DNA from: an uncultured Prevotella sp.
Lineage (GTDB): Bacteria > Bacteroidota > Bacteroidia > Bacteroidales > Bacteroidaceae
Reading direction: 5' to 3'
Length of the DNA: 50,946 bases
NCBI GenBank assembly: GCA_946415755.1
Contig: CAMKTS010000022.1
Location: forward strand, 1-50,946
Shown here: positions 34,548-41,916 of the stretch, piece after piece
How positions within the stretch are numbered: position 1 is the first letter of the stretch
Layout of the letters: each line of letters starts with the position of its first letter
The notes under the pieces: model-generated
The model's input: only the letters and a program-made list of their open reading frames with translations
Told to the model about the DNA's origin: nothing
Database searches by the model: none
Position numbers and translations under genes: made by a program

Positions 34548-35702
34548 ATGAAACGTTTTATTTTCCTTTGGACAATAGTGCTTGCGCCGCTGATGGCTAT
34601 GGCTCAGGCAGGACAGTATAACGGCAGTGGCTACTACCGTGTGCAGGCCATGCTTTCAGGGCGCTACTTAGTGGTAGTTGATCCCACTAAGATTTACACG
34701 AGTAATACTGATATTATCCTGAAAGGACTGCATACCATCCGTCCTTTCGAGGAGAATGTGGTGTCGAACCCTGCTACAGTTGTCTATATTGAGCAGGTTA
34801 GCCAGAGCGGCAGTTCTTATAGTGTTAATTTGAAAGGGCAAGAACTAGATTTACATCAAAAATCAAATATGTACTTGAATATAACTAAGAGTACCAATGG
34901 TTATAGATTATCTGGTTCGAGTTCAGGTTTTACTAAATATATTTACGATAGTACATATAGTCCTGACGATGAAGTAATCCCGGAAGTTTTTCAATTAGGC
35001 TCTGGTAATGCTCCTACATCTTGGGATCCATATCTTTGGTACATCTTGCCGGTGAATGAGGCTGAAGGGCAGTATTTTGGTGTAAAGCCCGACATCACGG
35101 CATCTGCTGACGGGTCGTCATGGGCTACCATGTATGCATCGTTCCCCTTCACCTGTCCGTCGGACATGAAGACATACATCGTGTCGCGTGTGGACGGCGA
35201 GTATGCTGTCATCAAGGAGGTCACTGGTGTGGTGCCCAGCACTACTCCGTTGCTCATCCGCTGCGGCAGTGCTTCGCCAGCAGGTAACAAACTGACACTT
35301 AGCAGCACATCGCCTGCAGTTCCTGGAGGCAATCAGCTGAAAGGCAACTACTATATGTACCTTGACACAGGGCGCAAGCCTGTGAATAATGTGCTGGACT
35401 ATAATCCATCGACCATGCGAATGTTGGGTACCGATGCTGACGGCAAGCCCGCCTTTGTGGTTAGCGACATCAAGTATGTACCGGCCAACAAATGCTACCT
35501 GCCGGTATCTTCGTCGGCTCCTGCCACATTGAAAATCGTTACTGAAGATGAGTATCTTGCCGGTGTGGAGACCATTACCATAGATGGCAAGGTGGTCAAG
35601 AAGGGTGTATATACCCTGAGTGGCCTGCGCGTCGGTGACACCCCTGAAGGTTTGTCGAAGGGAGTCTATATCTTCAACGGCCGCAAGGTGGTGGTGAAAT
35701 AG
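34548..35702 (+). CDS. Exported protein with C-terminal NGRK tail
   Basis: 384 residues from ATG 34548, chosen for the signal peptide MKRFIFLWTIVLAPLMAMAQ and GGAAGAG before it; ATG 34524 is 2 bp past the terminator and less likely. No domain is recognised beyond a beta-rich body with an N-terminal YYRVQAMLSGRYLVVVD stretch reminiscent of ricin-like or carbohydrate-binding folds (uncertain). It ends YTLSGLRV then KGVYIFNGRKVVVK, the tail also found at 3499-1889 and 6646-9570. Bases 34826-35040 are much more AT-rich than the rest, suggesting a recombined patch. A strong terminator follows. Confidence 0.75.
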   Translation: MKRFIFLWTIVLAPLMAMAQAGQYNGSGYYRVQAMLSGRYLVVVDPTKIYTSNTDIILKGLHTIRPFEENVVSNPATVVYIEQVSQSGSSYSVNLKGQELDLHQKSNMYLNITKSTNGYRLSGSSSGFTKYIYDSTYSPDDEVIPEVFQLGSGNAPTSWDPYLWYILPVNEAEGQYFGVKPDITASADGSSWATMYASFPFTCPSDMKTYIVSRVDGEYAVIKEVTGVVPSTTPLLIRCGSASPAGNKLTLSSTSPAVPGGNQLKGNYYMYLDTGRKPVNNVLDYNPSTMRMLGTDADGKPAFVVSDIKYVPANKCYLPVSSSAPATLKIVTEDEYLAGVETITIDGKVVKKGVYTLSGLRVGDTPEGLSKGVYIFNGRKVVVK

Positions 35703-35740
35703 CAGAACGCATAACGAGCGACTGCGTGACACGTATAATC

Positions 35741-35772
35741 AAAAATTGCTATCCGTTGGGATAGCAATTTTT
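35741..35772. terminator. Bidirectional terminator
   Basis: AAAAATTGCTATCC, loop GTTG, GGATAGCAATTTTT: an exact 14-bp stem with T-rich ends on both strands, placed between the convergent genes ending at 35702 and 35778. Confidence 0.93.
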
Positions 35773-35777
35773 AGTTT

Positions 35778-36776
35778 TCAGAAGATACGTCGCGTGATGC
35801 GCAGACTGAGGACAGGGAATACGCCGAACCCCTTGACGATGTCGATGTAGCGTCCCACGCTGCCGTTATAGTCGGTGACATCGTCAGTCAGATTGGTGCC
35901 GTCGTGGGTGATGATGTCTGGCTTGCCGCCCCAGAACATCACGCCGCAGTCGAAGCCAATCTTGTAGCGGTCATCATTTTTCAGTAGTCGTCCCTCATAA
36001 CCAAAGCCTATGTAGGGCTTGAAGTTGTTGACGCGCGCCTCTGCCTTGACCATACTGTTGGCATCCGGCTCCATGCGGTAAGGCTCACCAGCCCTGTGGA
36101 TGATGTTGCCGTATTGGTCGGCGATATCATGGCTGTAGGTTCCCACGCGCACTCCCATGCGACCGTTGTTGACGATGCGCTCCTCCAGGGCGGGGTCAAG
36201 GAACTGTCCCTCGATAAGCGGGGTGGGTATCTCCAGTACAAAGTCACGGTAAGCCACGTTGTAGATGTGATTGTACATGCCTACGGCAAAGAGTGACGGC
36301 GAGTCTTCTGTGATATTAACGGCTTCGGCTATCTTCGCCGGTCCCCAGTAGAATCCTGCGGTGACATGCCAGTGCTTGTTGCGGAAGGGGTAGACATCAA
36401 CCATGAGTTTGAAATTCCACATCGTGGGCTTACCCTTCATGTCGATGGTACCGTCAACGTTGTAGCCCGTCAGGTCTTTCATCATCCCTGACAGACGGTC
36501 GAACTTGTCCTGTAGGACGTTACCCTGGTTGTCGAACGACTGTATGTTGAAACTCATCGTTGTCTCGAAACGCGGCATGAACTCCATACCTGTGCGGAGG
36601 CGCAGGTGGTTGCCGATAGGTGTAGCCACTTCGAAACCGATACCCGGCATTCCTGCCGTGATACCGGCGTCAAGGTGGTTGAATGCCTTGAAGCCATTAG
36701 GATTGCTGCTGTTCTGTGCATCGGCATGGCATGCCAGAGTGGCAGACAGTATCGTTATCAATAGTTTTCTGTTCAT
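35778..36776 (-). CDS. Predicted outer-membrane beta-barrel protein
   Basis: 332 residues from the ATG at 36776 (MNRKLLITILSATLACHADAQ, a signal peptide); the frame extends upstream past the -7 box and that part is discarded. Alternating-residue strands, a FEVATPIGNHLRLRTGMEFMPRF segment and an end reading VLSLRITRRIF indicate a barrel with a C-terminal aromatic. It is a distant paralogue of the protein at 44990-45808, sharing the FKxF start, the IG(F/V)xxATPIGN-like strand and the final RI(F/L). No function is known. Promoter -7 lies at 36809-36816. Confidence 0.78.
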   Translation of the reverse strand: MNRKLLITILSATLACHADAQNSSNPNGFKAFNHLDAGITAGMPGIGFEVATPIGNHLRLRTGMEFMPRFETTMSFNIQSFDNQGNVLQDKFDRLSGMMKDLTGYNVDGTIDMKGKPTMWNFKLMVDVYPFRNKHWHVTAGFYWGPAKIAEAVNITEDSPSLFAVGMYNHIYNVAYRDFVLEIPTPLIEGQFLDPALEERIVNNGRMGVRVGTYSHDIADQYGNIIHRAGEPYRMEPDANSMVKAEARVNNFKPYIGFGYEGRLLKNDDRYKIGFDCGVMFWGGKPDIITHDGTNLTDDVTDYNGSVGRYIDIVKGFGVFPVLSLRITRRIF

Positions 36777-36808
36777 GTCTTGTAGGTTTTCGTTTCGTAT
36801 TTCCACTG

Positions 36809-36816
36809 CAAAAATA
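36809..36816 (-). promoter_or_regulatory. -7 box for the barrel protein gene
   Basis: Minus-strand TATTTTTG, 33 bp before the ATG. Confidence 0.6.
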
Positions 36817-36888
36817 GAATAAAAAACCGAGATGACCAAAAAAAAGGGCTAAAAGTGACAGAAATCAGTATTTATTATCTGAAAAAGT

Positions 36889-36918
36889 TTGCTTTTTGGA
36901 AAATAATCGTTATTTTTG
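36889..36918 (+). promoter_or_regulatory. Promoter of the second ompA-like gene
   Basis: -33 TTG at 36889-36891, 19-bp spacer, -7 TATTTTTG at 36911-36918; the ATG used is at 36963. Confidence 0.75.
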
Positions 36919-36962
36919 CAGTATGTTTTAGCATCAAACCGTTTTTATTATTGACAAAGGAT

Positions 36963-38102
36963 ATGAGAAAGTACATCTTACTGCTGGCCCTGGCCGTTAC
37001 TTCCGTTGTTTCTGTTGCTCAGGAGGACGTGATTCCTGAGGAAAAATACAGTGTGTCTACCAATGCTTTCTGGAGTAACTGGTTTGTACAGGGAAATGTG
37101 ACATGGAGTGCGTGGTATGCCATTGGCCAGAAGTCGCTGGTGGCCCCCTTCCACAAGTTTCCCAAGGGCGAGGGGTATACGGGCCTGGGAGCCTCGTTTG
37201 CCATCGGCAAGTGGTTTACGCCAGGTATTGGTTTGCGCACGAAGGTGAATTTCTGGAAAATCGGCTCGGCAGTATCGGGTATGAAGGCTCAGAAGTATTG
37301 GACGGTCAACGAGCATGTGCTGTTCAACTTGAACAATCTGTTTGCTGGTTATAATGAGCACCGTTTCTGGAACTTCATTCCTTACATTGGTGCCGGCGTG
37401 ATGCGTAACATGTCAACCAATACCTATACTAGCGACTTAAGTTTTGGCCTGTTGAACACCTTCCGCCTGAGCCGTAAGGTGTCAGCCAACTTGGAAATAG
37501 GCTGGAACAGTTATGAGGGCAAGGGTATGGCCATCAAGGAACGTGTACAGCAGTTTACTCTGGAGGTGGGTCTCACGCTGAAACTGGGTAAGGGCGTTTG
37601 GAGCAGAACTCCTGACATCGATGCGGTAAAGGCCCTGTCGCAGGGACAGCTGGATGCACTGAATGCGCAGTTGTCTGATGCCGAGACGGAGAATGCCCGT
37701 TTGCGTGGCCTGTTGGCAAACAATCAGCCGCAGACTGCTACGGCGAGCACGGCGATAGCCACCAAGACAGTGACGAGGGTGCTGTCCGCGCCAGTGTCGG
37801 TGTTCTTCGACTTGGGAAAGTCTGTTGTTACTTCGAAGCGTGATTTGCAGAATGTTGCCGAACTGGTGAAGGTTGCCAAAGAGAATGGCTCCAAGTTGGT
37901 GGTAACGGGCTATGCTGACAGTAAGACGGGCAGTGCTGCCTATAATCAGAAACTGTCTGAGCAGCGTGCCGAGGCTGTGGCTGCTGAGTTGGTCAAGATG
38001 GGTGTCGGTCGTGACGCGATTGAGACAGTGGCTGCCGGTGGTGTCGATATGCTGGCTCCACAGGATTACAACCGTCGTGTCACTGTTTCCATCAAGCAAT
38101 AA
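36963..38102 (+). CDS. OmpA-family outer membrane protein
   Basis: 379 residues from ATG 36963 (MRKYILLLALAVTSVVSVAQ signal peptide); an earlier in-frame ATG lies upstream of the promoter and is rejected. A barrel domain runs to about 210, a short coiled segment (GQLDALNAQLSDAETENARLRGLL) links to a C-terminal OmpA domain (VSVFFDLGKSVVTSKRDLQ, VTGYADSKTGSAAYNQKLSEQRA, DYNRRVTVSI). The TGYAD and NRRV residues for peptidoglycan binding are kept. It resembles the OmpA at 33255 in layout but the linker differs. Confidence 0.92.
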   Translation: MRKYILLLALAVTSVVSVAQEDVIPEEKYSVSTNAFWSNWFVQGNVTWSAWYAIGQKSLVAPFHKFPKGEGYTGLGASFAIGKWFTPGIGLRTKVNFWKIGSAVSGMKAQKYWTVNEHVLFNLNNLFAGYNEHRFWNFIPYIGAGVMRNMSTNTYTSDLSFGLLNTFRLSRKVSANLEIGWNSYEGKGMAIKERVQQFTLEVGLTLKLGKGVWSRTPDIDAVKALSQGQLDALNAQLSDAETENARLRGLLANNQPQTATASTAIATKTVTRVLSAPVSVFFDLGKSVVTSKRDLQNVAELVKVAKENGSKLVVTGYADSKTGSAAYNQKLSEQRAEAVAAELVKMGVGRDAIETVAAGGVDMLAPQDYNRRVTVSIKQ

Positions 38103-38142
38103 CAGGAATTCTATACACAAAAACAAACGAAAGACAAAAAGT

Positions 38143-39441
38143 ATGATTTGGAATGAAACAATGGAGTGCATGGATCGCGAACAGCTGCGCGATATCCAGA
38201 GCATCCGACTGAAGAAGATTGTGGAGTATGTGTATCACAGCACACCATTCTACCGTAAGAAATTTCAGGAGATGGGCTTGGAGCCTGGTGACATCAAGTC
38301 GATAGACGATATCACTAAGTTGCCCTTTACCAATAAACTTGACTTGCGCGACAACTATCCTTTCGGACTGGCTGCCGTGCCGATGTCGCAGATAGTTCGC
38401 ATCCATGCGTCAAGTGGTACGACGGGTAAACCCGTGGTTGTGCTGTATACGCGGAAAGACCTGGCCATGTGGTCAGAGAGCATCTCACGTGCCTTTACTG
38501 CATACGGTGCAACGAAGGACGATATCTTCCAGGTGGCATACGGCTATGGCCTGTTTACCGGTGGCCTGGGTGCGCACGATGGTGCCACGAACATCGGTGC
38601 CAGCGTCATTCCCATTTCCAGTGGCAATACGCAGAAGCAGATTACACTGATGCATGATTTCGGTACCACCATTCTCTGTTGTACGCCTTCATACGCCATG
38701 TTCCTTGGAGAGGCTCTGCAGGAGTGTGAGTGGAAACGTGATGAATTCAAGCTGAGAGTAGGTGCCTTCGGTGCAGAGCCTTGGACGGAGAAAATGCGCC
38801 AGAAGCTGGAACAGACGCTGGGCATCAAAGCCTACGACATCTATGGACTGTCAGAAATAGCCGGTCCGGGTGTGGGCTATGAGTGCGAACACCAGTGTGG
38901 CACACACCTCAACGAGGATTATTTCTATCCGGAGATTCTGAATCCTGAGACGGGCGAGCCGATGCCCGAGGGGGCGTTAGGCGAACTAACCTTCACTCAT
39001 CTGACCAAGGAGGGGATGCCGTTGCTGCGCTACCGTACCCACGACCTGACGGCATTACATTATGAGAAATGCCAGTGTGGACGCACCTTGGTTCGTATGG
39101 ATCGTATCCTCGGTCGTTGCGATGACATGCTGATTATCCGTGGTGTCAATGTGTTCCCGTCACAGATTGAGGATGTCATCTTGAAACAAAAAGAGTTTGA
39201 GCCTCATTTCCTGTTGACTGTTGATCGCGTGAACAATACCGATACCTCGGAACTGAAGGTGGAGGTAAAGGAAGATTTCTTCACTGACGACATGGCTACC
39301 ATGGTGGGGCTGCAGAAGAAACTGGAAGGTGAATTGCGCAGTGTCATTGGCCTGGGCTTCAAGGTCAGACTTGTGGAGCCAAAGGGCATCGAACGCTCCA
39401 CAGGCAAGGCCAAGCGCGTCATTGATAACCGAAAGCTGTAA
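38143..39441 (+). CDS. paaK: Phenylacetate-CoA ligase family enzyme
   Basis: 432 residues from ATG 38143, the usual family length; the open frame extends back into ompA and is discarded. An adenylate-forming enzyme: P-loop ASSGTTGKP at 89-97, YDIYGLSEIAGPGVGYEC, RYRTHDLT, and the hinge GRCDDMLIIRGVNVFPSQIE. It activates phenylacetate or related aryl acids to the CoA thioester. In anaerobic Bacteroidales it is thought to act on aryl-acetates from aromatic amino-acid breakdown; indolepyruvate oxidoreductase genes, often adjacent, are not in this window. It is followed by the ACT protein. Confidence 0.93.
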   Translation: MIWNETMECMDREQLRDIQSIRLKKIVEYVYHSTPFYRKKFQEMGLEPGDIKSIDDITKLPFTNKLDLRDNYPFGLAAVPMSQIVRIHASSGTTGKPVVVLYTRKDLAMWSESISRAFTAYGATKDDIFQVAYGYGLFTGGLGAHDGATNIGASVIPISSGNTQKQITLMHDFGTTILCCTPSYAMFLGEALQECEWKRDEFKLRVGAFGAEPWTEKMRQKLEQTLGIKAYDIYGLSEIAGPGVGYECEHQCGTHLNEDYFYPEILNPETGEPMPEGALGELTFTHLTKEGMPLLRYRTHDLTALHYEKCQCGRTLVRMDRILGRCDDMLIIRGVNVFPSQIEDVILKQKEFEPHFLLTVDRVNNTDTSELKVEVKEDFFTDDMATMVGLQKKLEGELRSVIGLGFKVRLVEPKGIERSTGKAKRVIDNRKL

Positions 39442-39444
39442 TCT

Positions 39445-39484
39445 CGAAGTATCGAAATATCGAAATAACGAAATGTCGAAATAT
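39445..39484. repeat. Five 8-bp CGAA repeats between paaK and the ACT gene
   Basis: CGAA recurs at 39445, 39453, 39461, 39469 and 39477, an exact 8-bp period with consensus CGAAATAT. It fills most of the 57-bp spacer, leaving no room for a promoter. Confidence 0.88.
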
Positions 39485-39498
39485 AAAATCTAAAATCT

Positions 39499-39924
39499 AT
39501 GTTAGCAAAACAATTATCTATTTTCCTGGAGAACAAGTCGGGGCGCCTGACAGAAGTGACCGACGTGTTGGGTGAGGCAGGTGTCAATCTTTCTGCTATG
39601 AGTATTGCCGACAACAGTGACTTTGGCATCCTGCGCTGTATTGTGAGTGATCCTGAAAAGGCCTATCAGGTGTTGAAGGCAGCCCACTTTGCCGTGAAGA
39701 TTACCGATGTCATCGGTTTTGTATGTCCGAATGTCAGTGGTTCGTTGGCAAAGGTCATGCGCTATTTGAGCGACAATGGTGTGTTCATTGAGTATATGTA
39801 CTCTTTTGCCAATGGTGATGTGGCACATGTCATCATCCGTCCTACCGACTTGGAAAGCTGTGAGCGCATCTTGGCAGAGAAAAAGGTGGAATTGATGGCT
39901 GCCAATGATTTGTATAAGCTATAG
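39499..39924 (+). CDS. Tandem ACT-domain protein
   Basis: 141 residues made of two ACT domains: LSIFLENKSGRLTEVTDVLGEAGVNLSAMSI at 6-36 and IGFVCPNVSGSLAKVMRYLSDNGVFIEYMYS at 72-102. ACT pairs bind amino acids, and this stand-alone form typically accompanies phenylacetate-CoA ligase in anaerobes, probably as an aromatic amino-acid sensor. Separated from paaK by an 8-bp repeat array with no promoter, so likely co-transcribed. Confidence 0.9.
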   Translation: MLAKQLSIFLENKSGRLTEVTDVLGEAGVNLSAMSIADNSDFGILRCIVSDPEKAYQVLKAAHFAVKITDVIGFVCPNVSGSLAKVMRYLSDNGVFIEYMYSFANGDVAHVIIRPTDLESCERILAEKKVELMAANDLYKL

Positions 39925-39929
39925 GCAAA

Positions 39930-40059
39930 ATGAGAAATGAGAAGTGAGAAATGCAAATAATAAACGAAGAAATGTTAACGGATGCACCAAAAACGCATAT
40001 GTTTTGTTAAAAGATATGAACGTTGGTTGAATTTCTCATTTCTCATTTCTCATTTCTCA
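39930..40059. repeat. Inverted arrays of 7-bp units flanking the tRNA-Val promoter region
   Basis: Left: ATGAGAA, ATGAGAA, GTGAGAA (39930-39950). Right: four perfect TTTCTCA units (40032-40059). The unit is the same heptamer as in the OstA hairpin. The right array abuts the tRNA promoter -7 box at 40070. The 80 bp between the arms hold no gene. Confidence 0.88.
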
Positions 40060-40069
40060 TTTTTCTTTG

Positions 40070-40077
40070 TACCTTTG
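40070..40077 (+). promoter_or_regulatory. -7 box of tRNA-Val
   Basis: TACCTTTG, 19 bp before the tRNA 5' end; the upstream heptad array occupies the -33 region. Confidence 0.7.
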
Positions 40078-40096
40078 CACCCGCTTATAAAAATGA

Positions 40097-40174
40097 GGGC
40101 GCTTAGCTCAGCTGGTTTAGAGCATCTGCCTTACAAGCAGAGGGTCGGCGGTTCGAATCCGTCAGCGCCCACCA
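40097..40174 (+). tRNA. tRNA-Val (anticodon TAC), CCA encoded
   Basis: Acceptor GGGCGCT pairs with AGCGCCC, the D arm is GCTC/GAGC, the anticodon arm TCTGC-CTTACAA-GCAGA puts TAC at positions 34-36 (reads GUA/GUG valine), the T arm is GGCGG-TTCGAAT-CCGTC, and ACCA follows. All stems are complete. Confidence 0.97.
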
Positions 40175-40176
40175 AG

Positions 40177-40205
40177 AAGTTCCGAAGTAATTCGGAACTT
40201 TTTTG
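40177..40205 (+). terminator. Terminator of tRNA-Val
   Basis: AAGTTCCGAA, loop GTAA, TTCGGAACTT followed by TTTTTG: exact 10-bp stem three bases after the tRNA. Confidence 0.93.
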
Positions 40206-40227
40206 TTAAAAAACAAAAAAATGCACG

Positions 40228-40337
40228 CTGAGCCCTTATTCGTACCTTTGAGTTTTACTCAAAATGCTCTCGCTCGAAAATAAAAAATAAAAAGTTCCTT
40301 TTTTATTTTGTATTTTGCTCGCTTATTCGTACCTTTG
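40228..40337 (+). repeat. Two promoter-bearing repeat copies upstream of purB
   Basis: CTTATTCGTACCTTTG occurs at 40235-40250 and 40322-40337, with CTCTCGCTCGAAAATAAAA between. This is the dispersed repeat in plus orientation, facing purB. -7 TACCTTTG at 40243 and 40330; the second has TTG at 40308-40310, 19 bp upstream, and is the likely purB promoter. Confidence 0.82.
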
Positions 40338-40395
40338 CAGTCTCATTGAGACAATGTATCGTTGGATTATATTTTTAAGGTATTAAGAGAAAGTC

Positions 40396-41775
40396 ATGGA
40401 ACTAGACGTATTGACAGCCATCTCGCCTATTGATGGCCGTTACAGGAACAAGACGCAAGAGTTAGCAGGGTATTTTTCCGAGTATGCACTCATTCGTTAT
40501 CGGGTGCGTGTGGAGATAGAATACTTCATCACCCTTTGCGAACTGCCATTGCCACAACTGAAAGATGTTGACCATCGCCTTTTTGAACCACTTCGCGACA
40601 TCTACCGTCTTTTCTCAGAACAGGATGCTGCTCGCGTGAAGGAAATTGAAAACATCACTAACCATGACGTGAAGGCTGTAGAGTATTTTATCAAGGAGAA
40701 GTTTGATGAAATGTGCAGCCGGCAGTCTGGTGAAACGGTCGGTTATGGTCAACTCGCCACCGTAAAGGAGTTTATCCACTTTGGCCTTACTTCGCAGGAT
40801 ATCAACAACACCAGTGTACCCTTGAGCATCAAGGAAGCATTGGAGAATGTCTATTATCCCCTGGTAGAAGAGCTGATAGAGCAGCTGAACGATTATGCAG
40901 AGCAGTGGAAGAATGTTCCCATGTTGGCCAAGACCCATGGACAGCCTGCTTCACCTACCCGTTTGGGTAAAGAGGTGATGGTCTACGTCTACCGTTTGGA
41001 GGAACAGTTGCGCTCCTTGAAGGATGTACCTATTACGGCAAAGTTTGGTGGTGCTACGGGCAACTACAATGCTCACCATGTAGCCTATCCTCAATACGAC
41101 TGGCGTGAGTTTGGCAACAGCTTTGTCAGCGAGAAGTTGGGGTTGGAGCGTGAACAGTGGACGACGCAGATTTCCAATTACGACTGGATGGGGGCCATAT
41201 TCGATGCCATGCGCCGTATCAACACCATTATCGTTGACTTGGACCGCGACTTCTGGATGTATATCTCTATGGAGTATTTCAAGCAGAAGATCAAGGCTGG
41301 CGAGGTGGGCAGCAGTGCCATGCCTCACAAGGTGAACCCTATCGACTTCGAGAACTCAGAGGGTAATCTTGGCATTGCCAATGCCATCCTGCAGTTCCTG
41401 GCACAGAAATTGCCGGTCAGTCGTCTGCAGCGTGACCTCACCGATTCAACGGTGCTGCGCAACGTAGGTGTTCCGATGGGACATGCCGTTATCGCTGTGC
41501 AGAGTACGCTGAAGGGACTGCGTAAGCTCATCCTTAACGGAGAGAAGCTGCAGGAGGATTTGGATAACACTTGGGCTGTGGTGGCCGAGGCCATTCAGAC
41601 CATTCTGCGCCGAGAGGCCTACCCGAATCCCTACGAGGCCCTGAAGGCGTTGACACGCACGAATGCCAAAATGACAGAGGAGACCATCCATGCTTTTATC
41701 AGGGATTTGGCAGTCAGTGATGAGGTGAAGGCCGAACTGATGGCCATCACGCCATGGAATTATACGGGGATGTAA
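40396..41775 (+). CDS. purB: Adenylosuccinate lyase
   Basis: 459 residues. It catalyses two fumarate-releasing steps of purine synthesis (SAICAR to AICAR and adenylosuccinate to AMP). Superfamily motifs are present: TSQDINNT at 132-139, KTHGQPASPTRLGKE at 179-193 with His181, and the mobile loop SSAMPHKVNPIDFEN at 306-320 with catalytic Ser306/307. Length and the WMYISMEYF, AILQFLAQKLPVSR segments match the PurB type of E. coli. Promoter comes from the repeat upstream. After the stop, 41776-41916 holds CGAAATCT-type repeats and no promoter that fits TAnnTTTG well. Confidence 0.96.
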   Translation: MELDVLTAISPIDGRYRNKTQELAGYFSEYALIRYRVRVEIEYFITLCELPLPQLKDVDHRLFEPLRDIYRLFSEQDAARVKEIENITNHDVKAVEYFIKEKFDEMCSRQSGETVGYGQLATVKEFIHFGLTSQDINNTSVPLSIKEALENVYYPLVEELIEQLNDYAEQWKNVPMLAKTHGQPASPTRLGKEVMVYVYRLEEQLRSLKDVPITAKFGGATGNYNAHHVAYPQYDWREFGNSFVSEKLGLEREQWTTQISNYDWMGAIFDAMRRINTIIVDLDRDFWMYISMEYFKQKIKAGEVGSSAMPHKVNPIDFENSEGNLGIANAILQFLAQKLPVSRLQRDLTDSTVLRNVGVPMGHAVIAVQSTLKGLRKLILNGEKLQEDLDNTWAVVAEAIQTILRREAYPNPYEALKALTRTNAKMTEETIHAFIRDLAVSDEVKAELMAITPWNYTGM

Positions 41776-41787
41776 ATCTTGTCGTGT

Positions 41788-41830
41788 CGAAATCTCGTGT
41801 CGAAATCTCAAAACATCGAAATCCCGAAAT
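41788..41830. repeat. Irregular CGAAAT repeats downstream of purB
   Basis: GTGTCGAAATCTC occurs twice (13 bp apart) and CGAAAT recurs at 41817 and 41825 (8 bp). Related to the 8-bp array at 39445. Confidence 0.75.
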
Positions 41831-41916
41831 ATCAAACTAAAATAAAAAAAGAACAAGTATCAACAACACAAGGGAGCCGTGAGGCTCTCAGCTAAAAATC
41901 AAAAAAGAGACAAATT

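Noticed and set aside
37912..38142. 77-codon N-terminal extension of the phenylacetate-CoA ligase
   Set aside because: It lies inside the ompA gene in another frame, and ATG 38143 gives the normal family length.
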